A DNA stretch of 14,489 nt from Deltaproteobacteria bacterium (GTDB lineage: Bacteria; Desulfobacterota; Desulfobacteria; Desulfobacterales; Desulfatirhabdiaceae). This document shows, piece by piece, positions 1-7,069 of the stretch; position 1 is the stretch's first letter, and the number at the start of each line of letters is the position of its first letter. The stretch spans positions 1-14,489 of the forward strand of contig JAJYBO010000047.1 of assembly GCA_021778975.1 (NCBI GenBank), in the 5' to 3' direction. Below the pieces are notes generated by a model that ran no database searches, was not told the DNA's origin, and saw nothing but the letters and a program-made list of their open reading frames with translations. The position numbers and the translations under genes are program-made.

Positions 1-591
1 GGTAATGGGATAATTGGGCGTTGTGGAAATACTGCTGCACGGCACGGATGATGTCGAAGTGGAATCTACACATTGGGTGGAACCATCTTGAAAAGAAGCG
101 TTTGTATTGGACCAGGGAATGGCTTTTTGCTGACTGCTGTACCAGTTGGCAAATCCCGTCAATGATCCGCCACAACAGGCAAAAGGCGTCCTGCATGAAT
201 TCAAGAACTGGGTTGATAACCGATCATAAATGTTTTTCTGAACATCCAGATCAATTTCCATAACCCCGGTGCCAGCCCAGACCCAGCAGTCACCGCAACT
301 GGATTGATTTCGCTCGGATGGCGTATATTTCAACCGGCTGAGAAGGCTCATAGACGTCCCCAGATTTTGCGCACCGGCTTCCGTCAATCTCGATGCAACC
401 GCTGTGTCTATGTGCGCCTTCTCCATAAACTCGAAATCGTCCAGCCATTGATGCAACGTCTCGGGATCCGGTCTCATGACCGCATGCTCGTAGTTGTTGC
501 CGGAAGCAGTATCCCCGGAAAAGGCAACCCCTCCAAAGCCTATCCACATAAAAAAACCCAATAAAAGCAACACCATCGTTTTTTTCATCAT
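1..591 (-). CDS. Secreted papain-family (C1A) cysteine peptidase, N-terminal part, cut by the window edge
   Basis: The reading frame runs open from an ATG at 591 (a second ATG follows at once) to base 1, giving 197 residues with no stop, so the C-terminus lies outside the window. A strong ribosome site (GAGGAGGAGA, 3 nt before ATG) fixes the start. Residues 1-25 look like a signal peptide: KK, a hydrophobic run, then VAFS-G. Residues 95-107 read NQSSCGDCWVWAG, matching the papain active-site block NQGSCGSCWAFS; Q96 would be the oxyanion Gln and C102 the nucleophile. L125-C133 (LSTQFLNSC) matches the papain LSEQ-LVDC block, and CCGG at 139-142 matches GCNGG. The catalytic His and Asn would lie beyond the edge. 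Only about 70 residues separate signal peptide and active site, with no clear I29 ERFNIN prodomain. It is probably exported, and possibly a T2SS cargo given gspM upstream (inference). Family call firm; substrate unknown. Confidence 0.85.
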   Translation of the reverse strand, partial: MMKKTMVLLLLGFFMWIGFGGVAFSGDTASGNNYEHAVMRPDPETLHQWLDDFEFMEKAHIDTAVASRLTEAGAQNLGTSMSLLSRLKYTPSERNQSSCGDCWVWAGTGVMEIDLDVQKNIYDRLSTQFLNSCRTPFACCGGSLTGFANWYSSQQKAIPWSNTNASFQDGSTQCVDSTSTSSVPCSSISTTPNYPIT

Positions 592-1252
592 AAATCTCCT
601 CCTCTCTTTTTCCACAGTGACAGGAATTATCCGCCCGGCTACAACAGTCTGAACAAAATCATCAAAAGATACCGCGGCAGACACTGCCCCCGGACTCGTT
701 CTCCGATTCCGGCCGACAGAAATATGTGATACAGGTCTAAAACGGCGATGCAACCACGCCATATCAAGAGCAATACAGAGAAAAAAACGGAATAGACGGA
801 CTGTGAAGTTTGCAGAATTGAGTCGGTATGTAAACCACCGGCCACATGAACATCGAAAACTCATGTTCTGTAATCTTGACGACTTCGTAAAAAGTCCGGA
901 TGCTGCGTTGCGCTGCATCCTTCGTCGCTGCGGCGTACCATAAAGTACGCCCCACTCCTCAGGATTTGCACGCCTTGCCTGCGAACTTTTTATAAAAGCA
1001 TAAATCTTTAATGATTCATAATGGCGTTTGATTGTTATCCCATACCATCATAAAAAGCAACAAAAAAATTAGGAATGAATACTGAAAAATGAAAATTGCA
1101 AGTCCAAAGCATGCGCTGCATAAAACGCATGAGGATTATGGAATGATACAGACAGGCGTAACGATGGGAAAAATCGGTGAATACAAACCGTTGAAGCACA
1201 GACCTACTTAAACTCAGAAAAAGCAGATTCCATCCCCAAAGACATGGACACC
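592..1252. other. Intergenic region between gspM and the C1A peptidase gene; no convincing gene
   Basis: This 661-base stretch is more AT-rich than the flanking genes. It holds the palindromic repeat at 877-1000 and a small hairpin at 1110-1131 (CATGCG/CGCATG, 10-nt loop). For the peptidase gene, a possible minus-strand -10 (GATAAT, 626-631) lies about 35 nt before the start codon, but the nearest -35-like hexamer (TTGTTC, 651-656) is 19 nt away, so the promoter is weakly supported. I see no clear rho-independent terminator after gspM; the palindromic repeat could end transcription instead. A GTG-started frame at 639-845 is hydrophobic in part but has no ribosome site or recognisable family. 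Confidence 0.6.
877..1000. repeat. Imperfect palindromic intergenic repeat element (REP/MITE-like)
   Basis: The left end reads TGACGACTTCGTAAAAAGTC and continues CGGA; the right end, reverse-complemented, reads TGCTTTTATAAAAAGTTCG, so the ends are rough inverted repeats. The centre is a perfect 7-bp hairpin, GGCGTAC (932-938) and GTACGCC (945-951), with a 6-nt CATAAA loop. Between them TGCATCCT (left) pairs with TGCAAATCCT (right arm, complemented). The left-end 24 bases recur at 14058-14081 with one mismatch. No transposase is encoded within it. I recall similar 'CTTCGTAAAAAGTC' elements between genes of Desulfobacterales, but did not search. Confidence 0.7.
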
Positions 1253-1822
1253 TCAGGAAGACAGCCCTTCCATCTGCAATGTGGCTATTTGAAGCACGAC
1301 AAACAAATCACTGTCTTTCATATGGCGATATACCACTGTCAGACGGTCTATCCGCACCACCTTGTTGAGAGAATCCAGGTATTCCAGAAGATCGGACAAT
1401 CCCTGCATTTTGGTCTCGAACTGAAGCTCGATCTGGCTGATGGCATGCCCCCGCCATTTCCCCGCAGGCATCTCTTTATAAGCCTTGATCGGTATCTTTT
1501 GCTTGTCCAGATACTGCTGAAGTATCGCCTGAGTGCTGGCACTGAGCGCCTCGATGGTTTTGCCTTCCACCTTCAACCCCTCGAAACGGCTCATTTTCTG
1601 AGTGATGGATTTGTGGGCGGCAATAAACTCCGTCAGTTTTTTCTGCTTCTCGGTAAGCTGACCGCTCTCCGCGGTCAGGTGTTCGCGTGTTGTCGCGAGT
1701 TCATTTTTCTGCTCGCGAATGGGATCATACGCCTGCGCCCACCAGATCAGAACGCCACAAATAAACGCAACGCCCCACAGAAGCAGTTCCCGTTTTCTTT
1801 TTTGTCCCAGATACAGTTTCAT
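1253..1822 (-). CDS. gspM: Type II secretion system inner-membrane protein GspM
   Basis: 189 residues, normal for GspM. A short basic cytoplasmic N-terminus (KRKRE) is followed by one membrane segment at about residues 13-30, a charged helical/coiled-coil stretch at about 33-75 (KNELATTREHL..LTEKQKKLTEF) and a PilO-like ferredoxin-fold C-terminal domain (ISQIELQFETKMQGLSDLLEYLDSL). GspM binds GspL and helps hold the ATPase GspE at the inner-membrane platform. The start ATG overlaps the gspL stop as ATGA, implying translational coupling. It is the last secretion gene of the string; no gspN follows. Sequence conservation in GspM is low, so the call rests on topology plus position directly after gspL. 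Confidence 0.9.
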   Translation of the reverse strand: MKLYLGQKRKRELLLWGVAFICGVLIWWAQAYDPIREQKNELATTREHLTAESGQLTEKQKKLTEFIAAHKSITQKMSRFEGLKVEGKTIEALSASTQAILQQYLDKQKIPIKAYKEMPAGKWRGHAISQIELQFETKMQGLSDLLEYLDSLNKVVRIDRLTVVYRHMKDSDLFVVLQIATLQMEGLSS

Positions 1823-3159
1823 GACGTCGCATCCACATTTTTCAGACGGATACTCAGGTTGAACTGCTCGATACCGGTAGGAAGCCGATTGACAGACCCC
1901 ACCAGCTTAACCTGCTCAAACAGCCCCGATGTTCTCAGCGCCTCGATCACCTTCAGCGTATCCCGACTTTGCCCCTGAAGTGACAGCTCCGTTCCCTGAA
2001 AGACGCAGCGGGAAAACCAGGTGCCTTCGGGAATCAGCCGTGCAATTTCGTTGAAACATGTAAACAGACGGGGCCGTAATTTGACAAAATCATCAATATC
2101 GGCAAACAGGGATTCCATCTTTTTCAGCGAATCACGGGTTTTCTCCAATGGCTGCACCTGCTGACGCAATTGCACGGTTTCTTTCTTCAGCGCCGACACG
2201 ACCTCTTTTTCATGCTGAATTCGGTGCTGCATACTGATCGTCCAGACCGCCAGCACCGCGGCAACGCCCACAACCACCGGAAGAAATACCTTCCAGAGAT
2301 GAAACGTTGTCAGACGCGGCGGACCGCCATTCAGTAAAATTGACTGCTGTCCGGACACAGGAACACACAGAGCCGCCGCCCCCAGGTTCTGGCGGACGGA
2401 CGGAAGCCACCCCAGCCCATCTCGTAATGGATCCGGCAGCAACATCGTTTCACCGGCGGGAACTAAACAGAATATCCCCTCTTCATGCAAATGAAACCGG
2501 CTCTGCACCAGAGCGATTCTGGGGGCCGCGTCTGTCGCGCCGGTATCACTTTCCCGCCAGGCCGTAGAAAAAATACAACCGGTATTCTGATACACCGCCA
2601 GTTCCCGGCCACTGTTTTCGGAGGAAAGCATCAATCCCATCGGCATGGCATAATGCTGAAGACTCAGCCAGGCCCCCACCCCCAGCGAAACGGGAAACAA
2701 TCCGCTCAGAGACTTTTCATGCCCGGTTTCACGGAAAATATCGAGCAGCGGCTGAATTTCTTTTCGCGGGGCGTAAATAACCAGCGCATTGACACCACCA
2801 TCCGGAATCCGGCACAAAAAGATATCATAAAAAATATCCTCCAGCGGCAGATGGCAGGTCATTGGCAACGCACTTTGCACAGACGACAGCGCGTCCTCCA
2901 TCGGCATGGGCGGCAACGACATATCCCGGATAAAAAATCGGTTTCTGGGAAGCGCCAGAAAAATCCGCCGCGCCTGTCGGGGAGTCAACTCCATCAAAAA
3001 TTTGCGCAACGTTTCAGGATATGCCCCCTGCAAAACCCCGGAAGGCGCCGTTGCAGCTTCGGACAGAAACACGGACCACGCGGAAATCGCTTTCACCGCG
3101 CCGCAATACTGCAACATGTCCTTCTCAAGGTAAATGCCGAGGAACTCTTTTGTTATCAT
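1819..3159 (-). CDS. gspL: Type II secretion system protein GspL
   Basis: 446 residues. The N-terminal ~280 residues form the cytoplasmic actin-like (PilM-like) part, including SLPPMPMEDALSSVQSAL at about 81-98, which resembles the PilM/GspL region contacting the ATPase. One membrane segment lies at about 290-309 (VFLPVVVGVAAVLAVWTISM). After it come a coiled coil (about 312-350) and a small periplasmic PilN-like ferredoxin-fold domain ending IEQFNLSIRLKN. GspL recruits GspE to the inner-membrane platform and pairs with GspM. The start ATG is the first after an in-frame TGA 15 nt upstream; no clear Shine-Dalgarno precedes it, unlike several neighbours. A 108-nt gap separates it from gspK, the longest inside the secretion cluster. 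The 3' end overlaps gspM as ATGA. Confidence 0.92.
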   Translation of the reverse strand: MITKEFLGIYLEKDMLQYCGAVKAISAWSVFLSEAATAPSGVLQGAYPETLRKFLMELTPRQARRIFLALPRNRFFIRDMSLPPMPMEDALSSVQSALPMTCHLPLEDIFYDIFLCRIPDGGVNALVIYAPRKEIQPLLDIFRETGHEKSLSGLFPVSLGVGAWLSLQHYAMPMGLMLSSENSGRELAVYQNTGCIFSTAWRESDTGATDAAPRIALVQSRFHLHEEGIFCLVPAGETMLLPDPLRDGLGWLPSVRQNLGAAALCVPVSGQQSILLNGGPPRLTTFHLWKVFLPVVVGVAAVLAVWTISMQHRIQHEKEVVSALKKETVQLRQQVQPLEKTRDSLKKMESLFADIDDFVKLRPRLFTCFNEIARLIPEGTWFSRCVFQGTELSLQGQSRDTLKVIEALRTSGLFEQVKLVGSVNRLPTGIEQFNLSIRLKNVDATS

Positions 3160-3215
3160 ATTATCAAAATATTTTCAGAAAACGTTCCACAAATGGCATC
3201 GCCCGTATCATCCAT
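3156..3215 (-). other. 19-codon mini-ORF overlapping the gspL start (possible coupling leader)
   Basis: In the 108-nt gap between gspK and gspL, an ATG at 3215 opens a frame reading MDDTGDAICGTFSENILII whose TGA (3158-3156) overlaps the gspL ATG as ATGA, the same junction used elsewhere in this operon. No strong ribosome site precedes it. It could couple gspL translation, or be chance. No family is recognised. The rest of the gap is AT-rich and holds an even shorter frame (MKKIKMFLDG). Confidence 0.25.
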
Positions 3216-3267
3216 CCAGGAACATTTTGATTTTTTTCATGTAGTTCTATGTTGTTATAAATACTTA

Positions 3268-4173
3268 TCATCGGGACGCCCTGTCCCGGCTCTCCTGCTT
3301 CGCTACCTGACTTTCCAGCTCCGTCAACCGGTCATACGTCTCCGGATCGGCCACTCCAAACACCTGCTGACGGTCCACGACATTGAATCCGCCAGATACA
3401 TTTGCCAGAATCACATTCGTGTAAAGATAGGTATTGTCTTCTCCGGGAACCAGCAGGCTGACACGCCTGCCCGTTTGTGAATAAATCGTAAAAATTTCTG
3501 AAAGCGCATCTGGCACCGTATCTTTCTGCACCGCCGTGTCCGTCACCATGAGCCGCCGGGTCAAATCCGTCTCGATCCGACGCACCGGATCTCCCCAGAA
3601 CAAATTCGGCGTCACCCCGATGACCAGCAAAAGCTCGGACAGCGCATTGAACGGCCCGTCAGCAGGCCGATAATTCAAACCTCTGGCCGCATAGGCAGGG
3701 GCTTCGGCGCCATGCGGCCTGGCCATGTCGTCCGGATCGCGCCAGTCCAATATGGCGTCCGACACCGCATCCGCTTCGTCCTGATGTTTTTCGTCCATCA
3801 TAAGCGAAAGTTTCTGCTTGATTTCACCCTCATTGCCGCTATTCAGATCGAGCCGTGAAGATTCCTTGTCCACCCGCACCCAGACGCCGATATCGTCCGG
3901 ATACAGTCGAAACCAGCGGCCATTGGCGCCCGTACCGTCCGGAACAGGCCAGGCGCTGGTGGAAAAAAGCTGCGTTAGCGATACGATCGCCTGACGCTGC
4001 CGGAATGACGACCAGGCGTTACGGGAAATATTGGCTTTTTCTCGATTGTGCGCCACATACTGACTGGTCAGAAAACTCATCAGCACCAGTATCCACAGCA
4101 CCATTACCAGTACACTGCCTTTACGGGATTCGATCAGGCCCGCCCGCAACGAAAATCGAAAACACCGCCTCAT
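3268..4173 (-). CDS. gspK: Type II secretion minor pseudopilin GspK (divergent C-terminus)
   Basis: 301 residues. The prepilin site is RKG-SVLVMVLWILVLMSFL at about residues 17-34; as usual for GspK, position +5 is not Glu. The GspK alpha-domain signature is clear: DAILDWRDPDDMARPHGAEAPAY, then YRPADGPFNALSELLLVIGVTPNLFWG. GspK caps the pseudopilus tip in complex with GspI and GspJ and binds calcium in characterised homologues. After IFTIYS, where family members normally carry a IN-NTA motif and a second helix-hairpin region, this protein instead reads GRRVSLLVPGEDNTYLYTNVIL and ends in a charged helix (ESQVAKQESRDRASR). The C-terminal third is therefore atypical. The start overlaps the gspJ stop (ATGA). 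Family call firm. Confidence 0.92.
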   Translation of the reverse strand: MRRCFRFSLRAGLIESRKGSVLVMVLWILVLMSFLTSQYVAHNREKANISRNAWSSFRQRQAIVSLTQLFSTSAWPVPDGTGANGRWFRLYPDDIGVWVRVDKESSRLDLNSGNEGEIKQKLSLMMDEKHQDEADAVSDAILDWRDPDDMARPHGAEAPAYAARGLNYRPADGPFNALSELLLVIGVTPNLFWGDPVRRIETDLTRRLMVTDTAVQKDTVPDALSEIFTIYSQTGRRVSLLVPGEDNTYLYTNVILANVSGGFNVVDRQQVFGVADPETYDRLTELESQVAKQESRDRASR

Positions 4174-4904
4174 TTTCTACCGCCCACCCCGAAGGGGTTG
4201 ATTACCGGCCCTGGCATTCGCACCTGATATATCCACCGGTACGCCTGGGTTCCGGCCCCCTTTCTGACCGCAATCCTGAGCATCATCCCATATGGCGCGC
4301 CCACGGAATCCGTCCCGCATTTCCATTCGCTGTACCATTGTTTGGAATCATCTGGATTGTACAGCGCCGTATCGGTATAAGCCAGCTTGAAATCTACGAT
4401 ATCATGGAGTTCGCTGATCAGATAGCCGTCGTCAGACTGAAGAACGCCTTTGGCCGCATCCCTGGAATCTCCCAGATCGTCCAGACGCGTTACAGGCTGC
4501 AAATATATCCGAAGAACCCCTTGACCGGCATCAAACTGATATCTCACCCACAACAGGCCCTGCACGGGTGATCCCTGCGGCGCGTACATTGTCAGAAACG
4601 ACAGCGTATCGTCTGAACCACAGAAATAAATATCGGGCCTGATCTGCGCCTGCCCAAACAGGTTGTTCACCGCGCGGGCATCCAACTGGTTCCCCAACAG
4701 CGTCGGCAGAGCGGAAAGCATCTGCCGGGATTCTCCTTCGGATGATGTGCGCTCCCACGCCTGCAGCGTCAGCCTGAACGCCATCATCAGGATCAACGTC
4801 ACCAGAGCTACCATGACCATGGCAACCAGTATCTCCAGCAGCGTAAATCCTTCGGAAAGCAGCTTCAGTCTTCTGTTTTCCGCAACTGACCGACATGTTT
4901 TCAT
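4170..4904 (-). CDS. gspJ: Type II secretion minor pseudopilin GspJ
   Basis: 244 residues from the ATG at 4904, which forms an ATGA overlap with the gspI stop; a longer in-frame start at 4970 would bury 22 codons inside gspI and is less likely. The prepilin leader is MKTCRSVAENRRLKLLSEG, cleaved before FTLLEILVAMVMVALVTLILM (Glu at +5). The following AWERTSSEGESRQMLSALPTLLGNQLDA matches the GspJ helix region, and the remainder is the beta-rich globular domain (DTLSFLTMYAP.., WVRYQFDAGQGVLRIYLQP). GspJ joins GspI and GspK at the pseudopilus tip after processing by a GspO/PilD-type peptidase, which is not encoded in the window. Confidence 0.93.
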   Translation of the reverse strand: MKTCRSVAENRRLKLLSEGFTLLEILVAMVMVALVTLILMMAFRLTLQAWERTSSEGESRQMLSALPTLLGNQLDARAVNNLFGQAQIRPDIYFCGSDDTLSFLTMYAPQGSPVQGLLWVRYQFDAGQGVLRIYLQPVTRLDDLGDSRDAAKGVLQSDDGYLISELHDIVDFKLAYTDTALYNPDDSKQWYSEWKCGTDSVGAPYGMMLRIAVRKGAGTQAYRWIYQVRMPGPVINPFGVGGRK

Positions 4905-5419
4905 GCGCTGCGATACCACCGGTTTATACAGAATTCCTTTTCGTGACGATCCGTTGTATGAAACAAACACAGTTTCAGTTCATACATGGCCGGGACCTGA
5001 AGCGGATTCCGCCTGTCGCCGGAATCAAATTCAAGCGGTTGCGCCGAAAATGTAAACCGCCAACCGGGTTCGCCATCAACCGGCTGACTGATCGCATTGC
5101 CCCGGATCGCCGTGTCAATTAACGTCGGATTCGCCAGAATATTTCCGGCCAGACGAACCGCATCGAGGGTTTCATCCGCCTTGACCGCAATATTGCGCGA
5201 AACGGACAGCGCCTCAAAAATCGCTCCCAACGACAGACCCAGAATGATGAGCGCCACGACCACTTCGATCAGGGTAAACCCTTTCTGTGCATGTCGAGCG
5301 CCGCCACATGAAGTCGCATTCCCCACGGCATCCGCAATGAACGATACCCTGTCGTTCGGAACAGGCGCGACTTGCTTTCCGATAGCTGGCGCAACATCGC
5401 CTTCAGGCAGACTCTTCAT
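4901..5419 (-). CDS. gspI: Type II secretion minor pseudopilin GspI
   Basis: 172 residues from the ATG at 5419. The prepilin motif AQKG-FTLIEVVVALIILGLSLGAIFEAL lies at about 45-70, followed by the GspI pattern of a helix and beta domain (AGNILANPTLIDTAIRGN..GWRFTFSAQPLE). The leader from this ATG would be 47 residues, long for a type IV-like signal (usually under about 25). A GTG at codon 32 (base 5326) would give a normal ~16-residue leader, but has no convincing ribosome site either; the ATG lies 10 nt after the gspH stop. The start is therefore uncertain. It ends with an ATGA overlap into gspJ. GspI nucleates the tip complex with GspJ and GspK. Confidence 0.9.
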   Translation of the reverse strand: MKSLPEGDVAPAIGKQVAPVPNDRVSFIADAVGNATSCGGARHAQKGFTLIEVVVALIILGLSLGAIFEALSVSRNIAVKADETLDAVRLAGNILANPTLIDTAIRGNAISQPVDGEPGWRFTFSAQPLEFDSGDRRNPLQVPAMYELKLCLFHTTDRHEKEFCINRWYRSA

Positions 5420-5429
5420 GATGCTCAGA

Positions 5430-5861
5430 TTATCCCGTCGTCACAATACCGGTCAGCACATCCACCCGAAAGGCTAAAAACGACCTGTCGCCCACCGACA
5501 ATGTGATTTCTCCACCACTCGAACTGCCGTCCGGATAAAAATAAATGGCATAGACATCGTTATCAATATTGGTCATGCCCTGCTGCTGCACCCGAATTTT
5601 TTCGGGAATATCCAGTTTTTTCTGTCGCCCTTCCACCCAGCAGAACCGATCCTGAGAAGATATGCAAAAAGCGACCGCCCTGCCAGTGGATATCGCCGCA
5701 CTCCGGGCGCGTTTGACGACACCCATCATCTCTCCGGCAAACAGGCGGCCTTCTTTTTGCGATGCCGAACGCCCCACGCTCAGATATACCAGCGAGCTGG
5801 CAATTGCAATCAGGAGCATCACCACCAGCAGTTCCAGAAATGTAAAGCCGCGGGAATTCAT
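5430..5861 (-). CDS. gspH: Type II secretion minor pseudopilin GspH
   Basis: 143 residues. The leader is only MNSRG, cleaved before FTFLELLVVMLLIAIASSLVY (Glu at +5). The downstream helix KEGRLFAGEMMGVVKRARSAAISTGRAVAF is the GspH/FimT family pattern, followed by a beta-rich domain with IYFYPDGSSSGGEITL. The ATG at 5861 overlaps the gspF stop by one base (TGATG). The frame is open far upstream, but that part lies antiparallel-free inside gspF in another frame and is not expected to be translated. GspH links the major pseudopilin shaft (GspG) to the tip complex. Confidence 0.93.
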   Translation of the reverse strand: MNSRGFTFLELLVVMLLIAIASSLVYLSVGRSASQKEGRLFAGEMMGVVKRARSAAISTGRAVAFCISSQDRFCWVEGRQKKLDIPEKIRVQQQGMTNIDNDVYAIYFYPDGSSSGGEITLSVGDRSFLAFRVDVLTGIVTTG

Positions 5862-7069
5862 CAGAACGCAATGTCGTTGATACCAAAAATCGCCGTCAGC
5901 ATGGAGATCACCACCCCGCCGATCACAAGCCCCATCAGCAGAATCGCCAGGGGTTCCATAAGCGCCAGAAGGGATTTGATCTTGGACTGCACACGGGCGT
6001 CCAGATCGTCCGCAACCGATGTCAGCATTTCGCCGATTTTTCCGGTTTCCTCGCCCAGCGCCACCATCTGAACCGCCAGGGAGGGAAAGATTTTCTGATC
6101 TTTCATGAGCGTGCTGATACGCTTTCCTTCCTTGACCTGCCGGAAGATTTCTTCCGCGGCCCGGCGCACCACCACATTGCTGACCACATCCCGAACGATG
6201 GAAAGCCCTTTCAACAGCGGTACGCCGCTGATTACCAGCGTCCCCAGCGTGCGCGTAAAGCGCCCTACCTGGATATCCATCAGCAGATCTCCCAGCAGCG
6301 GCGCGCGAATGCCAATCCGGTCGAGTCGTTCCTTCCCATACGCCGAATGTGAAAAACGCCAACCGCCACAGACCACCGCTGCAATCCCCAGGAGCATGGC
6401 CCACCACCAGTCGCGTAAGAACTGACTGGTGTCCATCAAAATTCGGGTGCTGAGCGGCAGCTTCTGCCCCAGGTCAGCGAAAATGGCCGCAAACCGGGGC
6501 ACCACAAAACCCATCACCACGCCTACCGACACCATGCCGATCATCATGAGAATGGAGGGATAAATGGAACTGGAAATGATGAATTTTCGGATTTCCTCCG
6601 AACGCTCCAGAAAACCGGCCAGTTTCTCCATAACATCAGGCAGAATGCCACCGACCTCCCCCACCCGCACCATATTGACGTAGAGTTCATTGAAATCGTC
6701 GGTTCTGGCGCCCATAGCGTCGGAAAGGCTCTTACCGCTCTGGAGGGACTCCTTGAGATACGCCGCCATATCGCACAGGGGTTTCGATTCGCTGGTCTGA
6801 ACAATGATGGTCAGCGCCCTGTCAATCGGCAAACCGGACTTCATCAGATGCGCCATCTCACGGGTAATGGTCAGCAAATCCCTGTTGTTGAGGCTGCGGC
6901 TAGATCGTTTGAACAGAAGCTGCAACGACGGTTTTTCGTCCATCCACCGCACCAGGGTCAGTCCCTTGGATTGAAGGGACAAAATCACGTCGTCTTTAGA
7001 ACCGGCTTCGCGGGTTTCTATCAGACGCCGGCCCTGACGGTTCATGACTTCATAGGAGAACCTCGGCAT
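5861..7069 (-). CDS. gspF: Type II secretion inner-membrane platform protein GspF
   Basis: 402 residues, the usual length. Two T2SSF repeats each form a cytoplasmic helical bundle: the first about 67-190 (LTITREMAHLMKSGLPIDRALTII..NMVRVGEVGGILPDVMEKLAGFLE), the second about 270-392 (FTRTLGTLVISGVPLLKGLSI..VQMVALGEETGKIGEMLTSVADDLD). Membrane segments lie at about 170-190, 218-236 and 370-392. GspF is the polytopic platform protein thought to be acted on by the GspE ATPase during pseudopilus assembly. Its ATG shares one base with the gspE stop (TGATG), and a purine-rich GAGGGT sits about 9 nt upstream inside gspE. Confidence 0.96.
   Translation of the reverse strand: MPRFSYEVMNRQGRRLIETREAGSKDDVILSLQSKGLTLVRWMDEKPSLQLLFKRSSRSLNNRDLLTITREMAHLMKSGLPIDRALTIIVQTSESKPLCDMAAYLKESLQSGKSLSDAMGARTDDFNELYVNMVRVGEVGGILPDVMEKLAGFLERSEEIRKFIISSSIYPSILMMIGMVSVGVVMGFVVPRFAAIFADLGQKLPLSTRILMDTSQFLRDWWWAMLLGIAAVVCGGWRFSHSAYGKERLDRIGIRAPLLGDLLMDIQVGRFTRTLGTLVISGVPLLKGLSIVRDVVSNVVVRRAAEEIFRQVKEGKRISTLMKDQKIFPSLAVQMVALGEETGKIGEMLTSVADDLDARVQSKIKSLLALMEPLAILLMGLVIGGVVISMLTAIFGINDIAF

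Noticed and set aside
639..845. Minus-strand GTG-started frame with hydrophobic residues between the peptidase and the repeat
   Set aside because: No ribosome site, no recognisable family, and it lies in repeat-rich intergenic sequence.
764..955. Minus-strand frame running through the palindromic repeat
   Set aside because: Its sequence is simply the translation of the repeat; the same FYE-VKI peptide arises from the copy near 14070.
1110..1131. CATGCG/CGCATG hairpin as a terminator after gspM
   Set aside because: Six-bp stem with a 10-nt loop and no immediate T-run on the minus strand.
1244..1978. Long plus-strand frame antisense to gspM/gspL
   Set aside because: Shadow of well-identified secretion genes; no protein family and no ribosome site.
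2485..3480. 331-codon plus-strand frame antisense to gspL and the end of gspK
   Set aside because: Basic, low-complexity shadow translation crossing two real genes.
4905..4970. Upstream ATG for gspJ giving 22 extra residues
   Set aside because: The ATGA junction with gspI and a normal leader length favour the start at 4904.
5862..6407. Upstream extension of the gspH frame inside gspF
   Set aside because: The Gly/Arg-rich translation has no family; the prepilin leader starts at the ATG overlapping the gspF stop.
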